Origin: Procambarus clarkii
Taxonomy: Eukaryota > Arthropoda > Malacostraca > Decapoda > Cambaridae
Assembly: GCF_040958095.1 (NCBI RefSeq)
Contig: NC_091175.1
Location: 18,264,195 to 18,328,194 of the forward strand
Direction of reading: 5' to 3'
Length of the DNA: 64,000 nucleotides
Below, piece by piece: positions 10,413-22,605 of the stretch (within the stretch, counting starts at the first letter, position 1; every line of letters starts with the position of its first letter). The notes beneath the pieces are model-generated. The model was not told where the DNA came from. It did no database searches and worked only from the letters and a program-made list of their open reading frames with translations. The position numbers and the translations under genes are program-made.

Positions 10413-13400
10413 ATTTTCCTAATTATTGGCAAAAATTATTAAGGGGGAATCTATTGACTCCTAATACTGAACAAATGCAGTTAATCATTCAAACCTTGCT
10501 CCTTGATGTAGATCCGCATATCCTAGAATGCCTCTATGCAATAGGCGAAGTAACATTACCTGTAAAGCCTTCTTTGTAAATTCTACCAGAGAAATAGAGC
10601 AGATGTAATAAAAGTGATAACAGCGTACTTTAGTTTTAATATCATAGGTGGTAAATTAAGACATAATAAATGGTTTTGTCTACCATATTTACTTCAGCTG
10701 AATTGTAGAGAGACTAAATTTACTTTCAGAATGTTAGTTACTTTGACCTCTCTCCTTTTGGAAAATCTCTTCTCCATACATGAGGATCACAGTAACGTGA
10801 TAAGATCGCTCTCAAAGAACCTAAAGATATATCGGGTAAATACCAGTAGATCGTCTGGATGTAGACTCCCAAACCACATACTGAAAATAGTGACCAGAAG
10901 GTAGTAGGCTACGTTAACTTAAAATTTCAGTACTCAATGTTCTATTTAACAGATTCATTAACTTTAAGGTTGAAAGTGTTGAGTTAATGTGGTAGTCTTA
11001 ACGAATGTTCACGCAACGTACTACAAAACTGGCTTTTACTTTTACTTCAATTTTGTAGTTAAATGAGGGCTTAAGAGTTAAAAAAGGCTGATCGATTTTA
11101 AAGGCTGAAGTTAACCATACATCGGAAAATGGAGAAAACGCTTGTCAGTCCTAGACCATTATTAAAAAAGTTAGTTTAATACGTGGTTTTGATCAGTGTT
11201 AAACCATTTCATTGTTCCTAATTGGTAGGATAGTGATGACATTAAATCTGTTGCAACGTATGTGTTTCGCATTGAATTGGCGTTTATGTTGGCCATTTTG
11301 CCACTGGGACTTGTTTGAAAGCTCGCAAAGGCTTCCAGACCTGGTCACTCACGCTGAGTAAACATTAAAGGATCCTGGTCAGATGGAAAGATTCCCGGTT
11401 CAATAACAATGGCTGGATGGACGAGTTGGAACTTTTTTTTTTTTTTCTTCCCACCTAGCATTACTTAGCCTACTCATGGGTTGCAGACTCTGCAAGTTGG
11501 AGGATACTTAACCCAGATTGCCGTCTTGTCCTTTCCCAGACTCTCGGAAACTTTCAGATAACTTTCCTGGGGCACCACCAACCTCACTAGTTTCTTTCCA
11601 GCCATAGAAAAGTTTAACTGATTAGAGTAACAGCAGACAAGTAAATTGAGTATCAACTTGGGTTACTGCTACTTTTCCGGTCGATAGGGTTAGTACCAAT
11701 ACTCCTAGTCCTTATCAGGCTACGAGTATTGGTACTAACTTTTGCCTACACATTATGGGGCTGTACTTTTGAATAAGCTCTGACAATAAATAAAAAAAAC
11801 TCTGGTCCTTGGTTGTCTTTCTAACACCTTTATATATAAAATAAAGTATAAAAAGTATAGTATAAAAAAGCTATGGTATATAAATAGCTATGATTTGTTT
11901 AGATCTGAAACCTATATCTATGGGCAGTACAAAACGTCCACCAGTCATTTCCATTTATTTATATACTCAGATCTAGGGTCTCTACCAGCCACATTTCACA
12001 GGTTTCGTGGATGAGATCACTATTTTACCAGGCACCCCCCCCCCTCCAAGTTAATATGACTAAAAGGACCGATCCCAACCAGCTTATGTCCATTCCGTAC
12101 TCCAGACTATTGACCCTGCAAAGCTGGCTGAGGCTATCCCCAAGCATCTGGTCTCCAACTTTTAGCGGCTAAAGCATGTTTAAGTATCTTTTTTCAATGT
12201 TGATTCATTATTACCTCAACGTCATTTGCCCAAAGGGATATAAGGAAACCATCATAAAAGTAACGTCCTAGATGTAGGTTCCCTTGATTGTTTCAAACGA
12301 AGGTTAGACACACATGAATTAGTCTGGGTTGATATAAATAGCAGCGATGTGTGGAGCCAATAGGCTCGCTAGTTTCCTTTTATTCTTATGTGAACCAAGA
12401 ACCTGTATATGCCTCATCCATTTAGGTGAATCAATCGTATTCCATCGGCTCTTGAAGGAAGCTCGGTAAGGGTTCATACCTCTTTACTTCTATTCCGTAT
12501 GTGAGGAGAGGGGGGGGGGTAATTTATTTATTAAAATTGCTCATTATCAGTCGTGTTATATGCGAGAAGCGGTAATAACATCCTTGCAACACAGTGACAG
12601 CCTCTCGCACGACTATCCCACTCGCAACAAAAACAGCAGCACATTCAAGTACCTTTATTGAGACAATAAGTTACATCTGAAAAGGATAGAGTACCTTAGG
12701 CTATTTCTACCCTCCAGCAGCACAGTGTGTATCCATCCTGCAGACCCATCACAAGAGCCAAACCTCAACCTGTCTTCTTACAAAGAAAGTCGCTTTTCGC
12801 TCGTAAGTGTAAGGCCAAAAACTGTCGTACCAGAAAATGGAAACGGATCGCAAAAGTGACGTACTGTTCCGTTTTCTGTTTTGGGTCCTCTGGAAGGTTA
12901 GAAGAGGAAACTTTAAGTTGACCGTTTTCTTGACGTTGGGAAATCTTAGGAGGACGGACTGAAATACCTGTAAGTCGCCACACAGCTGCCACTGACGTTT
13001 GTCATCATTTATGCACCTCAAAAGCCGCTTCGTGTTGCCAACAGTTTTCCTCATATGTATAACCATCAAACCCAAATGCAATTGATGGCAAAACACTGCC
13101 ATTATGTAGCAAAACAGCTTCAAGACACGTCTGGGATGTAAACTAGAGCTAAATCAGCAATTTGAAAACATCATTTCCGTTCTCAGTGACCCAGAATTAG
13201 TCAAGATTGACTTCATTCGTTTCACATTTATTTTTAGCTGTAGACTGGTGTTATCTACAGTACAATATCACAATTTGTATGAATATAAAACCATTCGTTC
13301 ATGACTTGCCACTTAGAGAAATAAGGTGAGACAAGATATTAAAGTTATAATGGCAGTATCGCCTCAGCGTTGCACATTAGTCCTTTTCATTTTAACTTTC

Positions 13401-13678
13401 CAATTCTTTCATACACTTTTTCATTCCAATTCATTCAAAATTCTTGTCAAAATGCGACATATATAATTACTTGAGTATAATAAACAAAGATAAATGTTAA
13501 AATACACCAATAGACGACCCACGTAAGCAAACAGGGGCTTGCCTGAGGCATTGTGGGAAGGTATTTGGCGGGTTAATGTTTGTTTACCTTTCCAGCATTC
13601 GCAGACGACGACACAAGACCCTTCTGTATTCTGGACGTTATCGTGCAATGAGACACCATTAAAGATACACATTTATCC
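10413..13678. other. Intergenic stretch between genes A and B
   Basis: A poly(A) signal for gene A is at 10607. I see no exon with good flanking splice sites. Present are a 16-bp-arm inverted repeat (11689-11704 and 11724-11739), a poly(T) run near 11432, a fragment resembling a LINE 3' end near 12296-12420, and a copy of the ATTGAGACAATAA repeat at 12640-12715. Confidence 0.5.
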
Positions 13679-14567
13679 ATGGCTAATCTAGAGAATATTG
13701 ACAAAGACAGTCATGCAGGAACAGCTGGCAGACATGCTAATGTCTCCCATACAAATGTCACATTTGACGGAAACCTGACCGTCTACGGACTCCAAGAAAG
13801 TAAAGCAAACTGCAGCCATCAATTTCCTACCGGGAACGCCGGAAATTCCTTTGGAGATGAAGTCGATCCCAGCCTTTCCACGCTGACTAGGATCTTAGGT
13901 GATGTGCCTGCCAGGAATGACTGCCTACCGGTCGCACCTACAGTGCTGCCGCCCACTGAAGATGAAGAGACGATTAAGCTGTCCGCCATTAAGGAAGAGA
14001 TCTGGCGTGCTGTTGTCATATTTTTTTCTTTTGTCCTTGTGGGGTTTTCTTTCGCATACCTGTATCAAGCTCTTAAACGCAAGTAACAATGTTATCTCCC
14101 ATTTTTGTTTTAAATTAATATAAATAGTTTTCACGTGTTTATTTATTTTGAAAACATAAGTGTAATCTAAATTCGAAGCAAATCTACTTTATATTTGTGC
14201 GTACAAAGTAATATTGACTTAACTCTTAAATATTTGATTTGCATATATTGATCAATTGTTTGCACAACGTGGAATCTTTTTAACACTTTTATATTGCTAG
14301 AATGACTCTGATATCTACTTGAGAATGAAGTGAATCAACGGTTTAACATTTCCCTTAACAGGTCACAGCTGGAAGTGGCCGGTGACATGGCTCTGGGAAC
14401 GGAGGCAGCTCTATGTTAGCCAGAGACAGAGCAGCTCACATCACCTACCTACTCCCGACTTTTCCCTCGCAGACTCTTCTCTTAATGACACCTCCACGTC
14501 AGAGAGCGACTCTGTGTTTGGTGTTGGATTGGAGACTGCATCAGCATCATCATTGTCTCGAAAATAA
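13679..14567 (+). CDS. Gene B: single-pass membrane glycoprotein, two exons
   Basis: Exon 1 is 13679-14082 and exon 2 is 14369-14567; joined they give 200 residues in frame. The N-terminal 110 residues hold four sequons (NVS, NVT, NLT, NCS). The membrane helix is at about residues 111-129 (AVVIFFSFVLVGFSFAYLY), followed by QALKR. The exon-2 tail begins NWKWPVTWLWERRQL and ends in a Ser/Asp/Thr-rich stretch. If the intron is retained, reading stops three codons later (KRK, stop), giving a 135-residue form with almost no tail. There are two AG acceptors, ending at 14361 and 14368; the second gives the long tail, the first a short different tail. Same layout as A and C. Function unknown. Confidence 0.65.
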
Positions 14568-15040
14568 GCTTTGCTACGGACAGTGTATAAAGCTAAAATG
14601 GAAATGCTTCACTTCGGCAACAGTGGCCAGCAGATGATTTCCAATTCAACGTTAACCATTCATTTAATGATTTCACAGAAATGAGGATATTTAAATTGTC
14701 AGGGATATACATATTTTATAATACAGGCTATAGTTAGGAGAACCTTGTATACGGCGAAGATATACAATGTTGCTATGGTCATCTTATGTATAATACACAT
14801 ACTGGCGTAAACCAGTCTTGGAGCCTATATCCCATATGTATGACCAAAAACAAAAAATCCCACTGATAATAACATGTGGCTAACATGAATTCCCATTAAA
14901 CCCAAGTAAGGACATTTTGTATAATTATTAAATAAAATAATCGTTGCGGGATTTTTGTCATAATTAACAACTGTCCTATAAAATACAACTATTGCACAAG
15001 CTAGTTTGCGCCAGGCTAGCCTTTGAATATGCTTATTTCA
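14568..15040. other. Gene B 3' flank
   Basis: AT-rich, no coding signal seen; a likely 3' untranslated region leading to the MITE at 15041. Confidence 0.4.
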
Positions 15041-15412
15041 ACCCGTCCTCGACTCAAGTCCATTACATTCAGCGGTCAACCCCACAGACGCATTCATAAA
15101 TTTTAACATCCTGTTTATTCAAAACGGGAATTTTCTCAAGTATAAATTAATATTATAATATATTAGCATATTGTGTATATATAGGCATAGGTTAGGTGTT
15201 TAGGTTCTGTTGGCGATTATTTGTATTTGTAGTACGTGGGTGAAGCATTTATAGCGTTGTGATTCGAACAAAATTCGTCAGTGAAGCACTTGTTCCGGAT
15301 ATGTTCGAACGTCAGCAGTTGTGAGTCGTGTGTAAACCGCTTTTCATTCATAAACAGGGGGTTTGGCGGGTGCATGGAATCACTTTTGGCTCTTTGTTTG
15401 GAGGACGGGCTG
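15041..15412 (+). mobile_element. MITE-like element, complete copy
   Basis: Same family as the foldback at 7534-8244. Begins CCCGTCCTCGACTCAAG and ends GGAGGACGGGCTG, giving short terminal inverted repeats, length about 372 bp, with a TTAGGTTAGGTGTTTAGG-like internal run. No coding capacity. Confidence 0.65.
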
Positions 15413-15602
15413 TTTATTCAAATACGACTAATACGAATAAGTCTTGAAAATATTTTGTTTTATACTTTGATCAGTATCGTTCAAATGATATTCGAACTCG
15501 GGCCTCAAGAGTGCGAAATCCTTGTACTACCAACCAGTTCGCATCTGCAATGATCACAATGCAGCCCTCCTCGCATACAAAGATAGAAGCTCGTTAATCC
15601 AG

Positions 15603-15797
15603 CCGCCAAACATCCTGGTTATGAATGAAAAGCGGTTTACAGACGACTCACAACTGATGACGTCCGAACACTTCCGGAACAAGTGCTTCGCTCACGTCCT
15701 CTGTTCGAACCGCAAGTCTATAAATGCTTCACCCACGTACTTCAAATACAAATAATCGCCAACAGAACCTAAACACTTAACCTAACCTACGCCTAAG
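15603..15797 (-). mobile_element. MITE-like element, partial reversed copy
   Basis: Reverse-complement match to the 3' half of the 15041 copy, so 15041-15797 is another inverted pair with a 190-base spacer. The far end is lost; a fragment with GGACGGG follows at 15880-15925. Confidence 0.6.
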
Positions 15798-16428
15798 TAT
15801 ACATAGAATTTGTATTTATGAGAACAAACCAATTTTTAATACACAATATGTTAAGATTGATGACTGCATCTGGGGAGGACGGACGCTGCTTTAAACAGCC
15901 TAGTGTGAGGGACGGGTTGCACATTAATGGCTATTGGTTTGCATCTTGTTATTATTCCAAAGAATATCTTTGACCTGAAACATTATATTGCTTACTCTCA
16001 ATAGTAAAAGTTCCTCATCCATATCAAATGAACTGCTGACCGATTAGGCAATTTTTAATTTATTCAAAATAAACCGAACAATCTGGCCAGCCGTTGGCAT
16101 TACCAAATTGCATTTTGAACACAACCTTTGTTGAGCAGTTTAATGCGATCCAAAGATTCAAGCAAATAATCTTCACGAGGTTCTGTTTATTTGAAGACTC
16201 GACTACTCCTAATCACTTAGTACAGTGAGTTCTGCGTAACTGGTTAGGTGACTGATACTGCTTTTCAAGGCCATTTAGTTTGTCTGGAAAGTGTCAAGAT
16301 TATATTTTGGGGGTGGATTAGAGAGGACTTTCTCAAAGGCCGGTGATAAAAAGACGCTGATCAGCGTACGTTTGCTGTCAAAGTTTGACAAGAGGGTTAA
16401 TACATATTCGACACATCCCAGAGTAAAG

Positions 16429-17829
16429 ATGACGGCCGCCAATAACAGTAGTTTCCTAATTCTCGAGCAAGAATTTTTGGCCCAAAACGACCTAATTCAA
16501 AGTAATATTACGACGTGGAGCAGCAACGTTGAACACGCTGATGCAAGCCTCGTGCAATCTATCTGGGCCATAGGAGGTGCCGTTACACTTTCGCTGATGA
16601 TGATAATCTTCATTGTCACCTATTTCGTGAGAACAATGATGCCTCGCCAGGGGTGAGTCTTTCTAAATTTTTTCCGTATCTTGACTAAAGAACTATTTTT
16701 TTTTTTTTTTGTTTACCCGAATTTGTATGTTGAAAACGGAGTATGTACTCGATAAAGTACTTTATACCAGATACACTGAGTATATTACTCCTTTTATTTC
16801 TAAATATATATAAATTTGTGCTTGGAAGCAAAAATTTGTCAACTAGGAATTTGCAGATACTTTATTAATCTTTTTAAAAATTCTCTTGATCTGGTCTAAA
16901 ATTTATTTAAACTATAACAATTTCTTGTCCATGGTGTACCCTCAAATTCGCCCTGTGAGTGGTAATGGAAAAGGTCAAAAGCACATTGGTAATTTTCTGA
17001 GCCATGGTTTTGCTTAGAAAATTAGCCTTGATAATCCAGTTACATGCTTTAACATTTATAAACGGCCAATTAAGTTATTAAGAAACTAATATAACCAGCC
17101 CATCCTCCTGTTTAATTATTGTAACGGTGAGGAAGATCGTACATGCATATAGTAACGTAGACAATTGGAAAGTAGAATTTGGTACTATACAATTTAAACC
17201 AATTTTGCGTCTCTTTTTACAAAAAGAGTATAATTGTCTTCAGTTTGGTGGCCTATAATCTTTCATAGACTTTAAATATATTAAAGTTCTTAGGTGAAAC
17301 CTACACTCGCCCCATGCGCAGAAGTTAGTAGTTTGATGCTATAATATCTTAGGACCTTCAAGTGCCCATTTACAAAATCTGTTAATCTCCCATTTAATCA
17401 TGGCGACTTGAGCTCTCAAGTTTATACACGTACTTGGTAACTCAAATGTGCTGTTTAATTTGGATTAGATTTTTTATTCGTGTAAAGGTACATTGAAGAT
17501 AAATCCAACATTGTTTGTAACTTAAAGATAGAGCTAGTACATTGTATATCTAAAGCCACTAGTACGCACAGCGTTTCGGGCGGAGTTTCATGTTGCCTAG
17601 GTTAACATGTAAATGATTGACTCGGTGTTAACACTGAGGATAAATTATACTAATTTATGGATGCTTTTCTTACAGGTATGCAGAGTTCAGGGCGAGGGAG
17701 CGGCAGATGGTTGGCATAACTAAGCTACTGGAGGAGATCCGTGGACATCCCAGAAGTGTAAAATCCTTTGAGCCTCTGACGGAAAGTGAAAAACACTTCC
17801 TCCTTCACGACTTTCACGATTTCTTCTAA
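16429..17829 (+). CDS. Gene C: small single-pass membrane protein, two exons
   Basis: Exon 1 16429-16652 and exon 2 17676-17829 join through a phase-2 GT..AG intron to 125 residues ending HDFHDFF. The N-terminal 44 residues hold sequons NNS, NSS and NIT. A hydrophobic helix lies at about residues 45-67 (ending FIVTYF), followed by VRTMMPR. The tail is basic then acidic, with a helical GITKLLEEIRGHP. Upstream codons stay open to 16291 but have no ATG, so 16429 is preferred. Poly(A) signal AATAAA at 18226. Size and order of parts resemble vertebrate KCNE potassium-channel beta subunits, but no diagnostic KCNE motif is seen, so this is only an analogy. Confidence 0.68.
17549..17590 (-). repeat. 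CGAAACGC tail repeat, fragment in the gene C intron
   Basis: Carries the core TAAAGCCACTAGTACGCA then CAGCGTTTCGGG, the reverse of the repeat found at 20638 and 49911. Only the core is kept. Confidence 0.6.
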
Positions 17830-19600
17830 ATTTTTAATTTTGATCTATAGTACTAACGTTATATATCAACAGCAGATCTTGGTTTTGTTTAATCATGCAT
17901 ATCCCTGTAACTTAATCTTGTCTTTTTTTATATAATATCAGATCAGATAACGCAAATTAGTCTATTCTGGTGTTTGTGTAATGGAGTTCTTATGACGCCT
18001 GATAGTATTCCTTCATGACCCCGGGCAACCAATCCTGTTCATCACACATTCAATTGACTAATTTTTGCTTGCGAAAAAATGTCTACATTGCATAGTTTTA
18101 TTGTTTAGATCAATCGGAACTAGACTTTTTATGAGTGATACCATTTTCCGTAAATGTAATGGTGTAAAATGGTTTTTAATAAAAAATGAAGTGTGAAATG
18201 TCTAAATTTAATTGTGAATGTTCACAATAAATGGTTAATAAAAAGAGCCTCTTTTAATAGACCTTGTAATATGCAACCCGTCCTCGGACCAAGTAGATTC
18301 CATCCGGCGATCGACCCCAGAGAGCCTCGTCAATTTTAACATGTCCATTCAAAACTGAAATTTTTATCAAATACAAATTTTATAATGGTATATTGTACAT
18401 ATTTAGGCACTGGTTAAATATGTAAAATGTTTAATAATTGCACGGAGATTTGCTCAGTGCAAATCGCCTAAATGACAAAAAAAACATAAAATACACTAGA
18501 ACATACTAACCCAATATAATTGGTCCGAAATGTGGGTCCTCAAGGTGGCACTGCAATGACACTTAAGACGCCATGCAGCCTCATAACTATCTGCTTCCTC
18601 AGGTACCTGTCTCGACTTGGTGGTGCGTCTGGTAGGTTGTTGCATGTTCATTCTTCCTGTTGAGGTACCATTCGGACGTAGACGGTTAAAGTACGTTCAT
18701 TGAGACAATAAAATGTCTCAAAGGGATAGTGGCTTAAGCTATTTCTACCCCTCCTCTTAGTTCCTCAAGGGGCACATAAATCTAGTGAGTACAAATCGAA
18801 GGTAGACAAGGATGGTGGCCAGGGGGCCCTTCGAATACCCGACGTTGTAGTTGATCGCTGTTGTTGCGATGCTGAAGTCAATCATGGAGGCGACCAACAA
18901 ATCTGCTTGGGGGCGAGTTTCCAAACTCGCTGGTGTAGACTAGTTTGGCTTCTGAGTCTTTCCCCATCAGACACTTCTTGTTATTCTAAGATACAAGATT
19001 ATCGTATCTTCCAGATTTCATTCATGTGATTGCTCGGTAGCTGGAATTGTACAAAATTTTGTTGTGATCAAGGGGGGCTTTCCATCTGTTAAGTCTTGTT
19101 TGTAGAAACGCCAAATCTTTTCCTTTAGAACTGTGCTTGTACACTGGCTTCTCATCAGTGGACGTTACACGATATACAGTCCGGCATTCCTATTTTTCTT
19201 CTTCCCGCCAGTGTTGATATTTTCCGTGATTGTTTTGGTGCAGTATCCTGCCATCTTCACAATGGCAGGGTACTGCCAGTGTCACTGGTCAAACAGTTTT
19301 ACCAGTGACATTCGTCTGCTCTTCCCTTTTTGATTCCTTCACTTCGACAGCTGATTTCTGGAAGTTGTGTAGCCGTGTTAAGTTTCTCGCTGTAGTGATT
19401 TATACACTGCCTTTTCCACCTTGTTAATATGGTCCAGCACCATTGGTTATTGTACACAGAAGTCACCATCACCTACAAAGGTCGTATATCTGAGTTTGAA
19501 GTTTTCTGATCAACTCCACATCAACACTGCAGCATCCGCTTCCATATTTTTGCCACTAATTGTAATTTTTATCGCACTTTGGTAAATGTTTCGCTATCTT
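17830..19600. other. Gene C 3' flank and repeat debris
   Basis: Includes the gene C poly(A) signal (18226), a truncated MITE-like copy at 18273-18420 (starts CCCGTCCTCGGACC) and a copy of the ATTGAGACAATAA repeat at 18688-18760. The remainder to 19600 shows no gene. Confidence 0.45.
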
Positions 19601-19639
19601 CTCGTCAAACTGAACCTGGGTTATTTTACCATCTCGCTT

Positions 19640-19860
19640 CCTTCGCTACAACACTTTGCACTGCCTACAGTGGCAGTGTGGTTGACAAATGGAATGCATT
19701 TGGAAGTGATGTGGAGGAGGCTGACTCCATACAGTTTCAAGTGTAGATATGAGAGCCCAGTAGGCTTTGGAACCTGTACATTAGTTGATTGACAGTAGAG
19801 AGGCGGGACCAGAGAGCCAGAGCTCAACCCCCGCAAGCACACATAGGCGAGTACAGTTTT
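19640..19860 (+). mobile_element. CR1-like LINE 3' end, relic
   Basis: Encodes VVDKWNAFGSDVEEADS, the end of a reverse-transcriptase ORF, followed by the 3' tail GAGGCGGGACCAGAGAGCC and AGAGCTCAACCCCCGCAAGC. The same tail recurs at 20980 (minus) and 36440-36625. Strongly 5'-truncated. Confidence 0.6.
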
Positions 19861-20157
19861 TGCGCCATTCCTCCCTCGCCTCACTTCTCGTTTGCTGTAA
19901 AGCTGTCATATCCCTTGCTTGTGCACGATGAGCGAGTGCCCAATTTGCTGGTCTTGATTTCAAAAGCCTTTGACTTGGGAGGCATAGTGCAGTAGAAGTA
20001 ATAGAGGTGATACTCCAGGGAGGGAAAAGAGCGAGTATTACAACACCTCTACACACTACAGTCCGCACTATGTAACTGTCATCTCTATCTCTTACCACAC
20101 GCCTCACCCACGATACAGTGGTCAATCAACATATATTTATTTTTAACATAATGCTTA

Positions 20158-20262
20158 TTCAGGTAAAAATACAATCAAAATAAATGAAAACAATGTTGGA
20201 TTTGTAGATAGAGCTAGTATATACTATGCCTAAAGCCACTAATACAGTTTCGGGCAAAATGT
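20158..20262 (-). repeat. CGAAACGC tail repeat
   Basis: Reverse-oriented copy running from a TTATTCAGGTAAA end to the core AAAGCCACTAATAC and GTTTCGGGCA. Confidence 0.65.
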
Positions 20263-20467
20263 ATAATTATTAAAATGTATAATGTGGAGGTTGGAAAATT
20301 GCCCATAATTACGTTAATTTTCATCATAAAAGTATACGGTTTCCACTGTTGCCATAAAGTTTTTTTTTTTTTACAAATATTTAAATTTTAGATTTTTTTG
20401 GGCGATTTTTTTTTCAGTTATGCCCATAGTGCTTCGTCACGAGGCTACGGTGCCAGCCACGCCTCCG

Positions 20468-20505
20468 ATAAGCAGGTTGTACATGTTCTTGTACAACCTG
20501 CTTAT
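20468..20505. repeat. Short perfect inverted repeat
   Basis: Arms of 15 bp (20468-20482 and 20491-20505, ATAAGCAGGTTGTAC and its complement) with an 8-base loop. Confidence 0.7.
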
Positions 20506-20637
20506 TGTACACCTCTCCCCTGGCTCTCAAGTTCTACAGTCTATTGCCTGTGCCTGTCAAGTTTTCTTGAGCAGACTGATGTTTTTAGGGATGTGGGGAG
20601 AACTTGAATGTTGAGCAACGTTGAACAACTAGACCGT

Positions 20638-20760
20638 TGCCCGAAACGCTATGCGTATTAGTGGCTTTAGGTATTGTATGTACTACCTCTATCTATAAAT
20701 CCAACATTATGTTCGTAACTCATCATTTATGTATGTACCTTTACCTAAATAAAAAAATTG
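20638..20760 (+). repeat. CGAAACGC tail repeat, clear copy
   Basis: Runs GCCCGAAACGCTATGCGTAT, then AGTGGCTTTAGG, a TCTATCTATAAATCCAACA block, and a terminal CCTTTACCTAAATAAA with A-rich end. This orientation (A-rich end 3') suggests retroposition. Confidence 0.65.
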
Positions 20761-20974
20761 AATTTTAATTTTTTAATTTGAATTTTCAAATTTCACGCGC
20801 CAACCTTTAGTGCCAAAATTATTGCCCTATTGTCAGGAGAACCAACGTTGGTTCACAGCTATTAATAATAATAACAATAATAATAATACAAATTATTATT
20901 TAGGCAATAGTATATACATACAAATATTTGAACAGTGGAGGATTCAAGTAACGTAAATACCCGCTTATGCCCGA

Positions 20975-21400
20975 AACGCTGTACTTAACAAATTGTACTT
21001 GCGGAGGTTGAGCTTTGGCTCTTTGGTCCCGCCTCTCAATTGTTAATCAACTGGTGTACAGGTTCCTGAGCCTGTACATACACAATGAGGGCTCTATCAT
21101 ATCTACACTTAAAGCTGTGTATGACGTCAGCCTCCACCACATCACTTCCTAATGCATTCCATTTGTCTACTACTCTGACACTGAAAAAATTCTTTCTAAC
21201 GTCTCTATGGCTCATTTGGGCACTCAATTTTCACCTGTGTCACCTAGTGCATATGCCCCCTGTGGTAAATAGTCTGTCTTTATCTACCCTATCAATTCAT
21301 CTGAAAATCTTGTATGTGGTGAACATGTCCCCCTCTAACTCTTGTCTCCCAGTGACGTGAGGTTTAATTCCCGTAATCTCTCTGTGCGTGAAGCTGGTGT
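20975..21400 (-). mobile_element. CR1-like LINE 3' end, relic
   Basis: Minus-strand translation gives GDMFTTYKIFR and RKNFFSVRVVDKWNALGSDV, typical of the end of CR1-like reverse transcriptases, with the 3' tail GAGGCGGGACCAAAGAGCC. It carries stops and is 5'-truncated. Confidence 0.7.
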
Positions 21401-21959
21401 GACTAGCTCTATCTATAAATCGAACAAATTTTGAAAATCTCTTGTATGTATGTACCTTACCTAAATAAACATTTATTTATTATTATTTATTTATTTACCA
21501 TTATCAAGTACAGTGTCTAAAGCCGCTAATACGCACAGCAATTCAACATCGCCTCTGGACCATAATAACTTTTTCTTGACTTTAATCACACAAAATTAAA
21601 CTCAAAATAGAGTTAAAAGAAACTTGGCAATATTGGAGGTACTAGGGAAAACTGAGATTGGACTTGTAAAATTGTAAATGTGAAAATATGAGAAGGAAGT
21701 TGAGGTTAAGGGAAGCATTCGGACAGTGGCCAATGCGTAGGGTAAACAAACCATTGTTATTGTTGCTTCAGAATTAAGTTATATTTGAACCATTTTATGT
21801 TGTGAGTATCGTAACTGGCACAACATTACCGCAGGTCTTCACACACTACAAGGTAAGAAAGAGCTAGTTGTTAGGTGTTAATGTGTCTCCTGAGGCTGAT
21901 TGGGTGGGAAGTAGACTCTATCCCTGCTTGAAGTGGTAATTTGGGGTCCACGGATCCTT

Positions 21960-22060
21960 GCCTGGGTTTACCTGAGAGCCACTAAGACTAGTGGCCTCGA
22001 CGAGGACAGAAAGCCGGTGGCTTGTCGAAGGTCTCTCCTTCATTTACCTTGATCCTTTCC
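21960..22060 (+). repeat. Interspersed repeat shared with 36755-36840
   Basis: Both contain a TTACC(T/C)GAGAGC block followed by AGTGGCC and GGGACAGAAAGCC or GAGGACAGAAAGCC. Class unknown. Confidence 0.5.
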
Positions 22061-22092
22061 AGCTGTACTTGGAAAGTACATCTGGGCTATGG

Positions 22093-22425
22093 TCAATCTG
22101 GTGTAGTGGTAAGATGCTCGCCTGGCGTTTTGTGAGCGCTTTGTCCTGAGTTCGTATCCTGGCCGGGGAAGATATATTGGGCATCAATCCTTAACTATAG
22201 CCTCTGTTTACCAACCAGTAAAATGGGTACCTGGTTGTTAAACATTTTGGTGGGGTCGTATTCCAGGGAACGTAAGATTAAAGACTTGCCCTAAATCGAC
22301 TTGAGAATGGTCCAGGGCGGACCGAAACGTCGTCGTCCCTTCACCTTCTAGTGTGTGGTCTGGTCAACTTGCCCTAAATGCTATGCGTGCTAATGGCTGT
22401 ACAAGAATTTAAGAACTCTTGTATA
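22093..22425 (+). mobile_element. tRNA-derived SINE (family b) with a nested 70-bp insertion
   Basis: The tRNA-like head has an A-box-like GTGTAGTGGTAAGATGCTCG and a B-box-like GAGTTCGTATCCTGG. The body matches the SINE at 38935-39182. The tail carries a CGAAACGC-type core and GTACAAGAAT. At 22297-22366 a foreign 70-base unit is inserted, flanked by the direct repeat ACTTGCCCTAAAT (22284-22296 and 22367-22379). Confidence 0.75.
22297..22366 (+). mobile_element. Mini-element E (70 bp) with 13-bp target duplication
   Basis: Begins CGACTTGAGAATGGTCC, contains GGACCGAAACGTCGTCG and ends GTGTGTGGTCTGGTCA. The same unit occurs at 26561-26633, as an inverted pair at 30730-30870, and decayed at 44830-44960, 49190-49280, 58850-59290 and 63660-63830. 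Non-coding; class unknown. Confidence 0.7.
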
Positions 22426-22554
22426 TATATAAATAAAAAAAATTGGTAAACAACGCTCGCTTTTCGATTGTCAAAACCGTTTATCTAGGGAAAAGTACAT
22501 ACATACACAATGAGTTACAAGCAAAATGTTGTATTTCTACATACAGCAAATATA

Positions 22555-22605
22555 TACCATACCTAAAGCTACTAGTATGCGCAACATTTCGGGAAAGATG
22601 TGAAA
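22555..22605 (-). repeat. CGAAACGC tail repeat, fragment
   Basis: Contains TAAAGCTACTAGTATGCGCA and ACATTTCGGG, a diverged reverse copy of the core. Confidence 0.5.

Noticed and set aside
12749-13123. Minus-strand open frame of 124 codons
   Set aside because: Composition is non-protein-like and it overlaps repeat sequence at one edge; no domain seen.
16429-17829. Assigning gene C to the KCNE potassium-channel family
   Set aside because: Only size, sequons and single helix agree; the conserved KCNE motif after the helix is not visible.
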